Made by a program: the position numbers and the translations under genes | In this document: piece by piece, positions 46,768 through 56,196 of the stretch | Layout of the letters: each line of letters starts with the position of its first letter | How positions within the stretch are numbered: the first letter of the stretch is position 1 | Assembly (NCBI RefSeq): GCF_009858175.1 | Contig: NZ_CP047393.1 | Span: forward strand, 1,116,001 to 1,180,000 | Source of the DNA: Pontibacillus sp. HMF3514 | GTDB lineage: Bacteria > Bacillota > Bacilli > Bacillales > BH030062 | DNA length: 64,000 bases | Direction of reading: 5' to 3' | Notes under the pieces: model-generated | The model's input: the letters and a program-made list of their open reading frames with translations, nothing else | Database searches by the model: none | Told to the model about the DNA's origin: nothing

Positions 46768-48126
46768 TTATACCAAGATCACCCATAGAATAATAGAGAA
46801 CACAATCGCTGTTAAGCCCTGTACCAATGTCGCCATGGTTTGTGCTTTATAGGCATCTGTTACTTCCATACCACTGAACTCCGTAACAACCCAGAAGTAA
46901 CTGTCATTCACGTGACTTACGGTCATAGCGCCTGCGCCAATTGCCATGACAACAAGTGCTAGAGGGACTGCACCTTCAATGCCCATAGTAGGGAGCATCG
47001 GTGCGATCAAGGATGACGTTACAACTAAAGCAGCGGTAGAGGAACCTTGTGCACTCTTTAAAGCTGCAGCTACAAAAAACGGAATAAGTAGAATAAGAGC
47101 TCCATTCAACAATCCACCATCTGCAAAGCCTTTGATCAGTGAAGCTACAGGTGTTGCTTTTATCACAGAACCGAATGCGCCACCTGCACCGGTAATTAAT
47201 AGAATAGGAGCAGCATCGGTAATACCCTGTCCAACCCATTTCGTTAACGTTTCTTCATTTAATTGAGGCATGAGTGGGAATGCGGCAAAAATACCAATAA
47301 TTAGTGCCACAACAGGTGCACCTAAGAAAATAAAGAACTCAGCAATGCCGCCAGTCCAACCAAAGAATTTCACAACAGATCCGAATCCGATAAGTAAGAT
47401 TGGTAGTAGGATAGGTGCAAAGGATTTGGTTGTAGAAGGAAGGTCGCCAAACTGTTTGATCACTTCATCGTAATCAATGTGATCATCGTGCTCGCCTTCA
47501 ATCTCAATATTTTTTGCAACACGTGTTGCCCAAAGGTACCCAGCAAAAATCGTTGGGATTGCGACAATTGCACCAATTAAAATGATCGTTCCAAGATAAT
47601 CGCTCGCGCCAATATTACCAGCTGCAGCGATCGGCCCTGGAGTAGGTGGGACTAACGTGTGCGTGGCATAGAGACCAGTCGCTAACGCAACGGCCATGGA
47701 AGCTAACGCAACTTTAGCTCGTTTTGCGAGCGCTTTCTTCAAGCTTGATAAAATAACGTAACCTGAGTCACAAAATACCGGGATACTTACGATTGAACCA
47801 ATAATTGACATCGCAAGCTGAGGACGTTTTTCTCCAACAACACGGAGAACCGTTTCGGCCATGCGGATTGCCGCACCAGACTTTTCTAAAATGGTTCCAA
47901 TAATCGTTCCGGCTACAATAACGATTCCGATGTAGCCCATGAGTCCGCCAAACCCATCATTCACGGCTGCAACAACGTCCGTTAGTGGCATACCGGAGGA
48001 AATTCCTACTCCAAACGCTGCTACAAGTAAGGTTAGAAACGGGTGTAGCTTCCATTTCGCAGTAGCAAATACAATAAATGCAACACCTAACACAATAATT
48101 AAAAATAAGAGCGGTCCTTCAATCAT
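46768..48126 (-). CDS. GntP family permease, 452 aa
   Basis: ATG 48126 after GGGATGAGAAAAG. About twelve membrane segments. FDDVVAAVNDGFGGLMGYIGIVIVAGTIIGTILEKSGAA, VGEKRPQLAMSIIGSIVSIPVFCDSGYVIL and AAALKSAQGSSTAALVVTSSLIAPML are standard GntP motifs for gluconate-type proton symporters. The next gene upstream in the operon is glycerate kinase, so glycerate is the likely substrate. The spacing of 15 bases supports co-transcription. Confidence 0.9.
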   Translation of the reverse strand: MIEGPLLFLIIVLGVAFIVFATAKWKLHPFLTLLVAAFGVGISSGMPLTDVVAAVNDGFGGLMGYIGIVIVAGTIIGTILEKSGAAIRMAETVLRVVGEKRPQLAMSIIGSIVSIPVFCDSGYVILSSLKKALAKRAKVALASMAVALATGLYATHTLVPPTPGPIAAAGNIGASDYLGTIILIGAIVAIPTIFAGYLWATRVAKNIEIEGEHDDHIDYDEVIKQFGDLPSTTKSFAPILLPILLIGFGSVVKFFGWTGGIAEFFIFLGAPVVALIIGIFAAFPLMPQLNEETLTKWVGQGITDAAPILLITGAGGAFGSVIKATPVASLIKGFADGGLLNGALILLIPFFVAAALKSAQGSSTAALVVTSSLIAPMLPTMGIEGAVPLALVVMAIGAGAMTVSHVNDSYFWVVTEFSGMEVTDAYKAQTMATLVQGLTAIVFSIILWVILV

Positions 48127-48141
48127 CTTTTCTCATCCCTT

Positions 48142-49275
48142 CTAATTGGTTTTGAAAGCTTTCACTAACTTTGCGATATTCACTGCCGTTTGATATAAAA
48201 GATCCTCTACATTTTCCATGGCCTCTTCCAAGCTCATCGGTTTATTCATGATCGAATGATAGCTAACAAAAAGGTCATCAAGTTGCTCAATGCCTTCACC
48301 TAAGCTTCCAGCGATCAACAAACAAGGCTTACCATGTTCCTTCGATCTCTTTCCAACATAACTCGGAACTTTTCCATACCGGGTTTGAAAATCGCTTTGA
48401 CCTTCGCCCGTAATAATCAGATCGGCTTTTTCTATGTTGTTTTCTAGCTGAATTTGATCCGCCACCAGTTTTGCACCGGAGTAGAGCTGAGCACCAATTA
48501 CAAGAAGACCAAATCCTAAACCACCCGCAGCGCCAGCACCTGGTGTCCTTTGATAGGACTTACCTAAATGCTCCTCAACTTTTGATGCAAAATGAGCTAA
48601 GCCTTGATCTAGCTCCTCAATTTGTTCGGGTGTTGCTCCTTTTTGGGGACCAAATACATGGGATGCACCTTCCTTGCCACAGAGCGGATTCTCCACATCA
48701 CTTGCAATCTTGATTTCACATTCCTGAAGAATAGGGGAGATCCCACTAAAATCAACCTCATGGATATCAGCTAACGAAGCTCCGATTGGTTGCACAGATT
48801 TGCCGTCACGATTAATGAAGCGAGCTCCTAATGCCTGTAGCATCCCTAATCCACCATCATTTGTGGCACTTCCACCAAGCCCGATGATGAACTTGCGGTA
48901 GCCTTGATCAATGGCATGTAGTATGACTTCACCAATCCCATAAGTTGTTGTCAGCAACGGATTTTGTTGATCCTTAGGAATCATGGGGAGACCAGCTACT
49001 TTTGCCATCTCAATGATCGCTGTTTCACCATCTCCAGAAACTCCATAAACTGTGGGAATCTTGTCACCTAAAGGACCATTCGCCTCAAGATGAACTTCGT
49101 GACCACTTGTAGAAAAGAGAAGAGTATCTAAAATGCCCTCACCACCATCAGCCATTGGAGCGGTTACACAGTTGACATCTACAAATACATTTGTAAACGC
49201 TTTCTTTATAATCAAAGAAACATCGATAGCAGATAGGCTACCCTTGTAAGAATCGGGAGCAATAAGTACATTCAT
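48142..49275 (-). CDS. glycerate kinase (GlxK/GarK family), 377 aa
   Basis: ATG 49275 is 7 bases from AAAGGAGG; the frame runs further upstream without a site. MNVLIAPDSYKGSLSA at the start, VNCVTAPMADGGEGILDTLL, YGIGEVILHAIDQGYRKFIIGLGGSATNDGGLGMLQALGA, PGAGAAGGLGFGLL and LIITGEGQSDFQTRYGKVPSYVGK are all family landmarks. It phosphorylates D-glycerate to 2-phosphoglycerate. With the GntP permease it forms a glycerate uptake and use unit under the CdaR gene upstream. Confidence 0.93.
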   Translation of the reverse strand: MNVLIAPDSYKGSLSAIDVSLIIKKAFTNVFVDVNCVTAPMADGGEGILDTLLFSTSGHEVHLEANGPLGDKIPTVYGVSGDGETAIIEMAKVAGLPMIPKDQQNPLLTTTYGIGEVILHAIDQGYRKFIIGLGGSATNDGGLGMLQALGARFINRDGKSVQPIGASLADIHEVDFSGISPILQECEIKIASDVENPLCGKEGASHVFGPQKGATPEQIEELDQGLAHFASKVEEHLGKSYQRTPGAGAAGGLGFGLLVIGAQLYSGAKLVADQIQLENNIEKADLIITGEGQSDFQTRYGKVPSYVGKRSKEHGKPCLLIAGSLGEGIEQLDDLFVSYHSIMNKPMSLEEAMENVEDLLYQTAVNIAKLVKAFKTN

Positions 49276-49383
49276 TTCTTTTGCCTCCTTTCTGTGAGAA
49301 TCTTTATAATTATTAAACAATTTTAACGGGGGATGACACAATGTGTGTGAGCACGAAGTTATTGGGGAGGACAAGCTCTGTTT

Positions 49384-49399
49384 TTGTGCATGTGCACAA
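49384..49399. promoter_or_regulatory. perfect palindrome, candidate operator of the glycerate operon
   Basis: TTGTGCA-TG-TGCACAA lies between the cdaR terminator and the glycerate kinase start (110 bases upstream). Its position and symmetry suit a dimeric regulator; CdaR itself is the nearest candidate. Confidence 0.45.
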
Positions 49400-49420
49400 T
49401 AGATGGTAAGCATAAAAAAG

Positions 49421-49446
49421 AAAACACTGTTGTGGCAGTGTTTTCG
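49421..49446 (-). terminator. terminator after the CdaR gene
   Basis: AAAACACTG (49421-49429) pairs with CAGTGTTTT (49436-49444), T-rich on both sides. Confidence 0.8.
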
Positions 49447-49452
49447 TCTAGT

Positions 49453-50604
49453 TTACGTATGTAACGTTTTAATAAACAGCAAAGTCTGTAATTTCATCGC
49501 TTCATGAAATTTACGTGGATCAAGCTCCATTTTATGCTTAATGTTATCTAAGCGATAATGAAGTGTATTGCGGTGAATATAAAGTTGTTCCGCCGTTACC
49601 TTATGATTTAGGTCACATTTGAAAAAGACCTGAAGCGTTCTCTCCAATTCTTTCGATAAGCCATCGAGTTGAGAATGGTATTGGTTGTAAAAATCCTCGC
49701 GCGTTGAGGCAGGAACGCTCTCAACTAGACGCAATAGCCCCCAATCTTCTATGTGAGACACTAGCGTATTTTGGAATCGTTCTAGTAACTGAAGTGCCTG
49801 ATTCGCCTGAAAGTATGATTTCCGGTAGCCTTCGATGGTTTTGTACCCATTCCCCATACTGACATAAGGGGTGTAACCTTCTGATGTGATATAACGAACA
49901 AGCTTCTGGCCCATTGCTTTGGATTGATCTGGATCGGTTGAAACAGGTAAGGCGATGAAAAATAGCCCTTCCTGTAAATAGGCATAGTAAACCCGATTCT
50001 GCGTCACGAGCGAAATCATGTTAAAGAGCTTTTCTTTCTCACTCAACAATGACTGCAGTTCCTGAACATGTTCAAGCTTTCGAATCTCCTCAACACGTAG
50101 GAGTAAAACGGACATGGATAGCTCCTGATGTTGAATATGTAAGTAATGCTGAGCAATCGAATCTAGCTTACCGAAAGGAACATCTCCAGGGGTAATCAGG
50201 TCCAAAATCCATCCTTCCATAACCTGGCGACGATATTGTGTCTGGTTGTTCATATCAATTTGCTGAATCAACACTTCAACCGACATTTGAATCACACGCG
50301 TTACCTGATACAACTCATCAGGGTTCCCCGTAACGCCAACTACACCCACGACTTCTTGATTAAATGTGATAGGGAGGTTGATTCCTGGCTTGGTACCTTT
50401 TAATGTGTCGACATCATCTTCATGAATGACCATCTTTTCCTTCGACTCCAAAACTTGAATCGCACCATCATGCCTTTGATGAAGACGATTCTTATCCCCG
50501 CTGGCCACGATAATGCCGCGATGGTTCATGATATTAATATTAAAATCAACGAATGACATCACTCTTTGTACGATTGGATAGGCGAGCTCTGTTGTGATTT
50601 CCAT
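49453..50604 (-). CDS. CdaR-family sugar-diacid/glycerate regulator, 383 aa
   Basis: ATG 50604 starts with ITTELAYPIVQRVMSFVDFNINIMNHRGIIVASGDKNRLHQRHDGA, the putative sugar-diacid recognition domain (residues 1-135). A middle GGDEF-like spacer carries YTPYVSMGNGYKTIEGYRKSYFQANQALQLLERF. The C-terminal PucR-type helix-turn-helix is TAEQLYIHRNTLHYRLDNIKHKM. CdaR proteins activate glycerate and hexuronic-diacid genes. It is on the same strand just upstream of glycerate kinase and gntP, with a terminator between, so it is its own unit. Confidence 0.92.
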   Translation of the reverse strand: MEITTELAYPIVQRVMSFVDFNINIMNHRGIIVASGDKNRLHQRHDGAIQVLESKEKMVIHEDDVDTLKGTKPGINLPITFNQEVVGVVGVTGNPDELYQVTRVIQMSVEVLIQQIDMNNQTQYRRQVMEGWILDLITPGDVPFGKLDSIAQHYLHIQHQELSMSVLLLRVEEIRKLEHVQELQSLLSEKEKLFNMISLVTQNRVYYAYLQEGLFFIALPVSTDPDQSKAMGQKLVRYITSEGYTPYVSMGNGYKTIEGYRKSYFQANQALQLLERFQNTLVSHIEDWGLLRLVESVPASTREDFYNQYHSQLDGLSKELERTLQVFFKCDLNHKVTAEQLYIHRNTLHYRLDNIKHKMELDPRKFHEAMKLQTLLFIKTLHT

Positions 50605-50665
50605 GGTTTAACCCTCATATACACTGAAATTTAGTTATGACCATTTTAACAGAGAACGAACAGTA

Positions 50666-50727
50666 GTGCCTGTCACCACCCGATTTATGTCGAACTAGGA
50701 CAAAATCCGGGGGAGGGACAGGCACCT
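50666..50727 (-). repeat. GTGCCTGTCACC palindromic repeat, abutting the LctP stop codon
   Basis: GTGCCTGTCACCACCCG, TTATGTCGAA, then GACAAAATCCGGGGGAGGGACAGGCACC. Outer arms pair over about 16 bases. The LctP gene on the minus strand stops 4 bases away, so the repeat likely serves as its transcript end. Confidence 0.75.
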
Positions 50728-50730
50728 ATT

Positions 50731-52371
50731 TTACATGAAGTATATAATAAGAAACCCGATAATCCCAGAAGTAATCGCATAAAAGAACATCGGAACAAGC
50801 GTGTGACGAATAATTGTCCCTTCCTTACCTAGTAACCCGACTACAGACGCGGCAGCTACGACGTTAAGGACGCAGATCATGTTTCCGGCATTGGCTCCAA
50901 GTACTTGTAAGGCAAGGACGACTTCGTGTGATGCATGAATTTGATCGGCTACACTAAACTGAAACAGAGAAAACATCATATTACTAAACGTTGCACTTCC
51001 TGATATAAAAGAACCTAATGCTCCGATGAATGGTGCAACAAGGGGCCATTTATCACTCATAAGTTCCGAAGCAGCTACCGCTAATTCCATTGGCATACTC
51101 ATTAGATCTGCTTCATTTACACCAGAATTGATAAATATACGTACCATAGGTACAGCTGTTCCTAGGGCAATTGCACTTCCTATCATGGTTTTTACAGAGG
51201 TTTGGAATGCCTCATATACTTGGTTATGTGTCATCTTATGAATAAAGATCGTAAGCAAAACCGTCACTACAAAAATCGTACCCGGAAGATAAAGTGGTTG
51301 AAATGAGGTGCTGATGTCCGTTCCAAGAATCTCATTCCATCCAAGTGTTAAAGTCATCAACCAATCCTTTAAAGGTAAAATCTCTAAACGAGTTAACACT
51401 AATAGAAGGGCTACTAGAATATAAGGAAGCCAAGCTCTTCGAAGAGAAAGAGTGATCTCTTGGTTTTTCTGTTCAACATGATCATCTTCTGGGAAAAGCC
51501 ATGGTTCTTCAGGAAGTAAGAAGCCTTTCTTAACCGCTGGAATGACAATCACCAACCCAACTAATCCACCGATAATAGAAGGGAATTCTGGACCAAGAAA
51601 CGTAGCTACGATAAATGCCGGAACCGTAAAGCTAAATCCTGCAAAAAGAGCAAACTTCCAAATCTTCAGTCCCTCTAACCAAGAGCGGTTTTCACCAAAA
51701 AATCTTGTGAGAATAACAACTAGAATAAGAGGGATGAAACTTCCTACGAATAAATCAATAAAAACAGCTTGAGAAGCAACAGATTGAAGAAGAGACTCCA
51801 TTGAGCGAGTACCAAGTTGGTCTGCGACGATAGGAGAAACAGATGCTCCTTGGCGCAACCCCTGATCTACTCCAACAATGACAGGTGTTCCAGCTGCCCC
51901 GAAAGAAACAGCGCTACTATCAGCAATTAAAGCAAGTACAGCTGCACTTAAAGCAGGAAATCCTAAAGCGACTAGAAGAGGAGCACCGATAGCGGCTGGT
52001 GTTCCAAACCCTGCTGCACCTTCTATGAAAGACCCAAATAACCAGGCAATAATAATTAACTGGACACGACGATCTTTTGTAATACCAAGAAAGCCATTTT
52101 TTATGGCCTGCATCGCTCCACTATTTTTTAACGTATTTAAGAGCAAGATCGCTCCAAAAACAATCCACAGAATGGATAGGGCGATGATAATTCCTTCAAA
52201 AGAAGCAGCTACTACTTGAATAGAAGGGACTTTCCACACAAAAATAGCTAGAATAAACGTTGCTCCCAGACTAAGAGGCATCGCCTTAGTAGCAGGCAAT
52301 CGAAGAATAATTAAAAATAAGAACACGGATAAAATGGGCGTTGCTGCTGTTAACCATTGAAGTATATTCAT
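50731..52371 (-). CDS. L-lactate permease (LctP family), 546 aa
   Basis: ATG 52371 follows GAAAGTG; GTG 52380 is too near the site. About thirteen membrane helices. [44 protein letters not shown] and [22 protein letters not shown] are the diagnostic LctP motifs. Members carry lactate, glycolate or related 2-hydroxy acids with protons. Next to CdaR and glycerate kinase, glycolate or lactate are both possible. No lactate dehydrogenase lies beside it. Confidence 0.92.
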   Translation of the reverse strand: MNILQWLTAATPILSVFLFLIILRLPATKAMPLSLGATFILAIFVWKVPSIQVVAASFEGIIIALSILWIVFGAILLLNTLKNSGAMQAIKNGFLGITKDRRVQLIIIAWLFGSFIEGAAGFGTPAAIGAPLLVALGFPALSAAVLALIADSSAVSFGAAGTPVIVGVDQGLRQGASVSPIVADQLGTRSMESLLQSVASQAVFIDLFVGSFIPLILVVILTRFFGENRSWLEGLKIWKFALFAGFSFTVPAFIVATFLGPEFPSIIGGLVGLVIVIPAVKKGFLLPEEPWLFPEDDHVEQKNQEITLSLRRAWLPYILVALLLVLTRLEILPLKDWLMTLTLGWNEILGTDISTSFQPLYLPGTIFVVTVLLTIFIHKMTHNQVYEAFQTSVKTMIGSAIALGTAVPMVRIFINSGVNEADLMSMPMELAVAASELMSDKWPLVAPFIGALGSFISGSATFSNMMFSLFQFSVADQIHASHEVVLALQVLGANAGNMICVLNVVAAASVVGLLGKEGTIIRHTLVPMFFYAITSGIIGFLIIYFM

Positions 52372-52457
52372 ATGTATCACACTTTCATTAAGAAGTTACC
52401 TTCATTATACCTTTGAATGCTCAGTATTTCACAAAGTAAGTTTTACAATTTTATGAA

Positions 52458-52527
52458 AGGTGCCTGTCACGACCGGGTTTTTGTCGAAATATATTCTTAA
52501 ACATCGTTTGGTAGGGGACAGGAATGT
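52458..52527 (-). repeat. GTGCCTGTCACG palindromic repeat, imperfect
   Basis: AGGTGCCTGTCACGACCGGG, TTTTTGTCGAA, then a decayed right arm TAGGGGACAGGAATG. It lies upstream of the LctP gene. Confidence 0.6.
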
Positions 52528-52658
52528 GTACGAATGAAGGGGAGATAGGTTTTATTTAAGTGCCTCACACATTATATTAAAATTTTTATGTTTTACTCAC
52601 CCTTAACAACGGGAAGAAAAATTATGTGAGCCGAATTCCAACAGAAAGGATGGATACG

Positions 52659-52823
52659 ATGTATAAAAAGACACAGTATCAACCTGTAGGCGGAGAAAAG
52701 TTTGAAACTTCAGCGGCAAAAGAAGTTATATATGCGAAAGAATTTAAGAATGCGGATATCGCAGGTGGCTATCGTAAACCAAGAGAACAAGAAGCGAAGA
52801 ATAGCAATCCACAGTTACCTTAA
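52659..52823 (+). CDS. small hydrophilic protein, 54 aa
   Basis: ATG 52659 is 8 bases from AAAGGATGG; earlier in-frame ATGs at 52626 and 52650 are badly placed. The peptide is Lys/Glu/Gln-rich, without hydrophobic segments: TQYQPVGGEKFETSAAKEVIYAKEFKNADIAGGYRKPREQE. It seems disordered. A strong terminator follows at once, supporting a real transcript. I do not recognise a family; spore-type small proteins can look like this. Confidence 0.45.
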   Translation: MYKKTQYQPVGGEKFETSAAKEVIYAKEFKNADIAGGYRKPREQEAKNSNPQLP

Positions 52824-52835
52824 ATGTATACATCT

Positions 52836-52867
52836 AAAGCAGCCTGATTACAGGCTGCTTTTTTTAT
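52836..52867 (+). terminator. intrinsic terminator
   Basis: AAAGCAGCCTG (52836-52846) pairs with CAGGCTGCTTT (52851-52861), then a T-run. Confidence 0.88.
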
Positions 52868-52876
52868 GTGAAATTA

Positions 52877-52912
52877 AAATGGAACACCCGTCTATAGGGC
52901 ATTCCATTTTTG
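52877..52912 (-). terminator. terminator after the DsbA/FrnE gene
   Basis: AAAATGGAA...CCC pairs with GGG...TTCCATTTT. It lies directly 3' of the minus-strand stop at 52913. Confidence 0.8.
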
Positions 52913-53620
52913 TTAAATATCGCAGTTATCGTCCTTACACACGCCATCTCCATCATCTCCGATAGATTCAAATGCAGGCGTTTTTTGTTCCTCATCAAGC
53001 GCTTTACGTAGCCCATTCAAAAAGGCTTCTTTCGGCTGAGCTCCTGAAATCGCGAATTTGCGATTAATTACGAAGAACGGAACACCTTGGACGCCAATTT
53101 GTTGTGCTTCTTGCTCATCACTACGGACAGCTTCAGCGTATTTGTTTTCCGTTAAGGCAGCCTCAACATCCTCTTTGTTCATACCAGCTTTCATTGCAAT
53201 ATCCGTTAAGGTTTCTTGTTCACCGATGTGTTTTGATTGTTCAAAATGTGCGTGGAATAACTGCTCAGATACTTGATTTCCCAAGCCTTGTTCATAGGCG
53301 CGTTGGAATATACGATGCGCATCAAATGTGTTGGTAGGTATCATCGTATCGAATTGAAAATCTAGCCCAACTGAAGCTGCTTGCTGACGGACGCCTTCAG
53401 TCATCTGTTTAATTTCTTCAATAGACTTTCCATACTTATCCGCTAAACGCTCATACGTGTTTTTGTCGGAATCAACGGGAGCGTTAGGATCCAGCTCAAA
53501 GCTTTTAAAGCTTACCTCAACTTGATCGGCTTCAGGAAATTCAGCTAAAGCCTCTTCTAAACGACGCTTTCCAATATAGCAAAAAGGACAGACGAAATCT
53601 GACCAAACTTCAATATTCAT
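52913..53620 (-). CDS. DsbA family oxidoreductase (FrnE/YwbO-like), 235 aa
   Basis: ATG 53620 follows AAGAGGTGTTACGA. IEVWSDFVCPFCYIGKRRLEEAL has the CPFC active site at residues about 11-14; DFQFDTMIPTNTFDAHRIFQRAYEQG opens the helical insert; QIGVQGVPFFVINRKFAISGAQP holds the cis-Pro loop (GVPFF). No signal peptide, so it acts in the cytosol, as FrnE in Deinococcus. The tail DDGDGVCKDDNCDI has two extra cysteines, also seen in relatives. Confidence 0.92.
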   Translation of the reverse strand: MNIEVWSDFVCPFCYIGKRRLEEALAEFPEADQVEVSFKSFELDPNAPVDSDKNTYERLADKYGKSIEEIKQMTEGVRQQAASVGLDFQFDTMIPTNTFDAHRIFQRAYEQGLGNQVSEQLFHAHFEQSKHIGEQETLTDIAMKAGMNKEDVEAALTENKYAEAVRSDEQEAQQIGVQGVPFFVINRKFAISGAQPKEAFLNGLRKALDEEQKTPAFESIGDDGDGVCKDDNCDI

Positions 53621-53702
53621 TCGTAACACCTCTTTTAATTCTGGTTCTCACTTATTTTAACACGCTGGGGATTGGTTAGACGTGTATGACGCTCATTATA
53701 AA

Positions 53703-53748
53703 GTGCCTGCCCCCCCATTACTTTAAAGCAATGGGGGGCAGGCACCTA
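53703..53748 (-). repeat. long palindrome GTGCCTGCCCCCC...GGGGGGCAGGCACC carrying a stop codon
   Basis: GTGCCTGCCCCCCCATT pairs with AATGGGGGGCAGGCAC, at least 16 bp. The minus-strand phosphotransferase gene stops at TAG (53748-53746), and those bases belong to the end of the repeat, so the element sets the end of the protein. Confidence 0.8.
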
Positions 53749-54801
53749 AATAATCCCTTTGCTTTCTAAATGCTTGAATCGATGAAAAGCAAGCAAAATA
53801 TCTTCTGCAATCATGCCAGCAGCACTCTTTTCCCAGCCAACTTGTTTAATGAATTGAAAACTCAAACAAGCATAGAAAACAGGGACAACGCTCATGGAGA
53901 TATCCAATAATTTTGTAGCTTCTTCATGTTTGATAGGTAGATTTAACGTTTGAAGATAGGTTTGGATAACTAAGCTTTCATTCTCTGTCCATGTTAAATA
54001 TTTACCTGTTTCATTCTTACTCATGTTTGTCCTCTTAGCATTTTGTAATAACTTATTGATTGAAAAGAAAGGAATTGTGATCACAGCTTCCTCCCAATCA
54101 AAAATGAGCATTTCTCCATTATCAAGTTTTGCTGCATTGCCTATATGTAGATCTAGGTGATAAAGGGATAGCGGTATAGGATATTGAGCTAAAGAACTAC
54201 AAGCCTTTTTAATCTCTTTCCTGAGGTATGTATAGGTTTCCTCTAGAGCTAACAGTTCCAATTCTGTTTGTTCTACGCTCAAGTTTTTAGATATGAGCTG
54301 GCTGTTTTGTTTGTAATCTTCTTGATATCTTTCCTTCACATGAGATATGAAGTCTAAGCACTCAGATTCCACATCTGCAACGGAATACACTGGAATATCC
54401 TTATAGTCTTTATGTGTGGCTTGATTCTGTATAAGTGCCAGTGTTCTAGCGATTTGTACTATATCGTCAATTGAATCCGTTTTGCTGTCCACTTCCCCTT
54501 CAAAAGGAGTAAAGAGAAGCCAGGTCTGTCCATTGAAATTTTCTGCTTTTATCACGTGAGGTAAGTGGGGCGATTCTAGGGAGTTTAAGAAGGTATATAT
54601 GCTGGGCGATGTTTGAAATAAAGGCAAAAATGCAATTTTGCAAACATAATCTTGATCCCCTTGGAACATTGCTGTAATTCCCCAATCATTCGAACGGAAT
54701 ATCTTCGTAGGACCTTTAACATGATGGGAGTTGGTTGCTTTTTCAATCCATGCTCGAACATCAGTAAGCGATACTTTTTCTTCATTCCATTTTAGTTCCA
54801 T
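53746..54801 (-). CDS. aminoglycoside-phosphotransferase-like kinase, 351 aa
   Basis: ATG 54801 follows AAAAGGTG at 9 bases; a GTG at 54813 overlaps that site. The N-lobe has DYVCKIAFLPLF with the ATP Lys and LPHVIKAENFNGQTWLLFTPFEGE as the hinge. The C-lobe has LYHLDLHIGNAAKLDNGEMLIFDWEEAVI, the HxDxxxxN catalytic loop followed by the metal-binding Asp. This fits the APH/choline kinase superfamily; a real target cannot be read. Its stop codon lies in a palindromic repeat. Confidence 0.82.
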   Translation of the reverse strand: MELKWNEEKVSLTDVRAWIEKATNSHHVKGPTKIFRSNDWGITAMFQGDQDYVCKIAFLPLFQTSPSIYTFLNSLESPHLPHVIKAENFNGQTWLLFTPFEGEVDSKTDSIDDIVQIARTLALIQNQATHKDYKDIPVYSVADVESECLDFISHVKERYQEDYKQNSQLISKNLSVEQTELELLALEETYTYLRKEIKKACSSLAQYPIPLSLYHLDLHIGNAAKLDNGEMLIFDWEEAVITIPFFSINKLLQNAKRTNMSKNETGKYLTWTENESLVIQTYLQTLNLPIKHEEATKLLDISMSVVPVFYACLSFQFIKQVGWEKSAAGMIAEDILLAFHRFKHLESKGII

Positions 54802-54890
54802 TGATTTAATCACCTTTTCTTTAAAAGATGGAAATTGTATAGATCTTTTTATTCACCTATGATTATTATGACACGTTCGTCACCTTCGTC

Positions 54891-54967
54891 AAGGTGCTTG
54901 TCACCACCCGGTATGTGTCGAATGAAATGATGTATCCGACAAAATTTGGGGGATGACAGGCACTTTC
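54891..54967 (-). repeat. GTGCTTGTCACC palindromic repeat, abutting a stop codon
   Basis: AAGGTGCTTGTCACCACCCGG, TGTGTCGAA, then CCGACAAAATTTGGGGGATGACAGGCAC. The DUF2268 gene on the minus strand stops 2 bases away. Confidence 0.75.
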
Positions 54968-54968
54968 T

Positions 54969-55805
54969 TTATCTGAATTTAGAACCCTTGATAAATGTTT
55001 CGGCTGGCTCTTTTAGTAACTTGGTGTGGTCAGTTTGACTTTGGTTTTCTAGGTAGTCATTGACGACTTGATAGCCTATGTTGTAGCCGATCCATTTCGG
55101 GAAGCGGCTTAATGTTTTGCCATACATGAGTTTGAATTGATGGTCAGGATCCGTGTTGGATAATGACGACCTAAACTGACTTTTCCAAATGGATTCAACT
55201 TCTTCATAGGTGTATAGAGACGTCCAGGGAGCTAACCACTTCTCCCCATAGCGATCCTTGACTGCACACTCAGCTAACCCTTCCAAAACAAGCAAATCTT
55301 GTAACGCCAATTTTTGATCATTAAGGTCGAGTGCACGCATGCGACAGACATGATGATATTCATGAGCTAATATGGCTTTGAGCTCGGTGGAAGGGTGATC
55401 AGAGGAAATAAATAAGAAAATACCGCGCTTCAATGCTAATCCGTTCTTTTTTGTAGCCCTGTGTTTTAACGGTTTATCCCCATGTTTGATTGGAAAAATA
55501 AAGACCGGGATATCAGGGCCATTCCATTCGTTTTTCAACCGGTGAAACTCTTTCTGGATAAGTTCCCATACATTCTGTTTTTCCATCTCCTTCACGACTG
55601 CTTCCATCCGCCTCCATTCTCTAGGTTGAAACAGTCCATTCTGATGAAGATGATAAAGAAGTTCTTCTGGGTGTAGGTTAGATAAATACGATTCTATCGG
55701 CTCGCATAATGCTTCTGATTGAATGTCATATAGAGAATGATGGGATGTGGATTGACACTTCTTAAAAAAAGCTAATAACCAAGCTTTTGTATCAACAATA
55801 CTCAT
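54969..55805 (-). CDS. DUF2268 predicted Zn-dependent protease (YjaZ-like), 278 aa
   Basis: ATG 55805 after AAAAGGTGATG. No signal peptide is clear. The C-terminal half holds AILAHEYHHVCRM (HExxH metalloprotease motif near residue 155) and LQDLLVLEGLAECAVKDRYG, whose E-G-L-A-E gives the third zinc ligand. YGKTLSRFPKWIGYNIGYQVVNDYL is the family's last conserved block. B. subtilis YjaZ has the same pattern; targets are unknown. Confidence 0.85.
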   Translation of the reverse strand: MSIVDTKAWLLAFFKKCQSTSHHSLYDIQSEALCEPIESYLSNLHPEELLYHLHQNGLFQPREWRRMEAVVKEMEKQNVWELIQKEFHRLKNEWNGPDIPVFIFPIKHGDKPLKHRATKKNGLALKRGIFLFISSDHPSTELKAILAHEYHHVCRMRALDLNDQKLALQDLLVLEGLAECAVKDRYGEKWLAPWTSLYTYEEVESIWKSQFRSSLSNTDPDHQFKLMYGKTLSRFPKWIGYNIGYQVVNDYLENQSQTDHTKLLKEPAETFIKGSKFR

Positions 55806-55953
55806 AAAACATCACCTTTTTTTTAAAAAGTTTTACAAAGATATAAACCTAATCTATCTAGACTTCAACGTATGACTAGTCCAAAGGGGAGAGATACGGC
55901 ATAAGTTATGAATACATATCAGTTTTAAATTATGTTTTCAAAGGAGGATATGT

Positions 55954-56196
55954 ATGTCATATGATGCAATGTATCAAAGATGTTGTCGTTTACAAGGTAG
56001 GGTAGTAAGACTTCGTTGCCATGGTCGCGTGCATGTTGGAGAAGTAACACGAGTAACGAGATCGCATGTATGGATTAGGCCTATAGGAGGTCCAAGAGGT
56101 TTAGGTTATGGATTTTTTGGTTTTAGAGGTTTCGGAGTTCCATTTGCTCTCGGTGCCATTACAGGGATTGCGTTAGCTTCGGTTTTCTTTTGGTAA
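55954..56196 (+). CDS. small Cys/Arg/Gly-rich protein with C-terminal hydrophobic segment, 80 aa
   Basis: ATG 55954 follows CAAAGGAGGATATGT. The first 45 residues are basic and read as a small beta barrel (GRVVRLRCHGRVHVGEVTRVTRSHVWIRPIGG), with CC at residues 9-10. Then a Gly/Phe-rich stretch (GYGFFGFRGFGVPF) and a last hydrophobic segment (ALGAITGIALASVFFW). The pattern recalls small Bacillus proteins with an Sm-like start, some linked to spores, but no firm family call is possible. Confidence 0.6.
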   Translation: MSYDAMYQRCCRLQGRVVRLRCHGRVHVGEVTRVTRSHVWIRPIGGPRGLGYGFFGFRGFGVPFALGAITGIALASVFFW

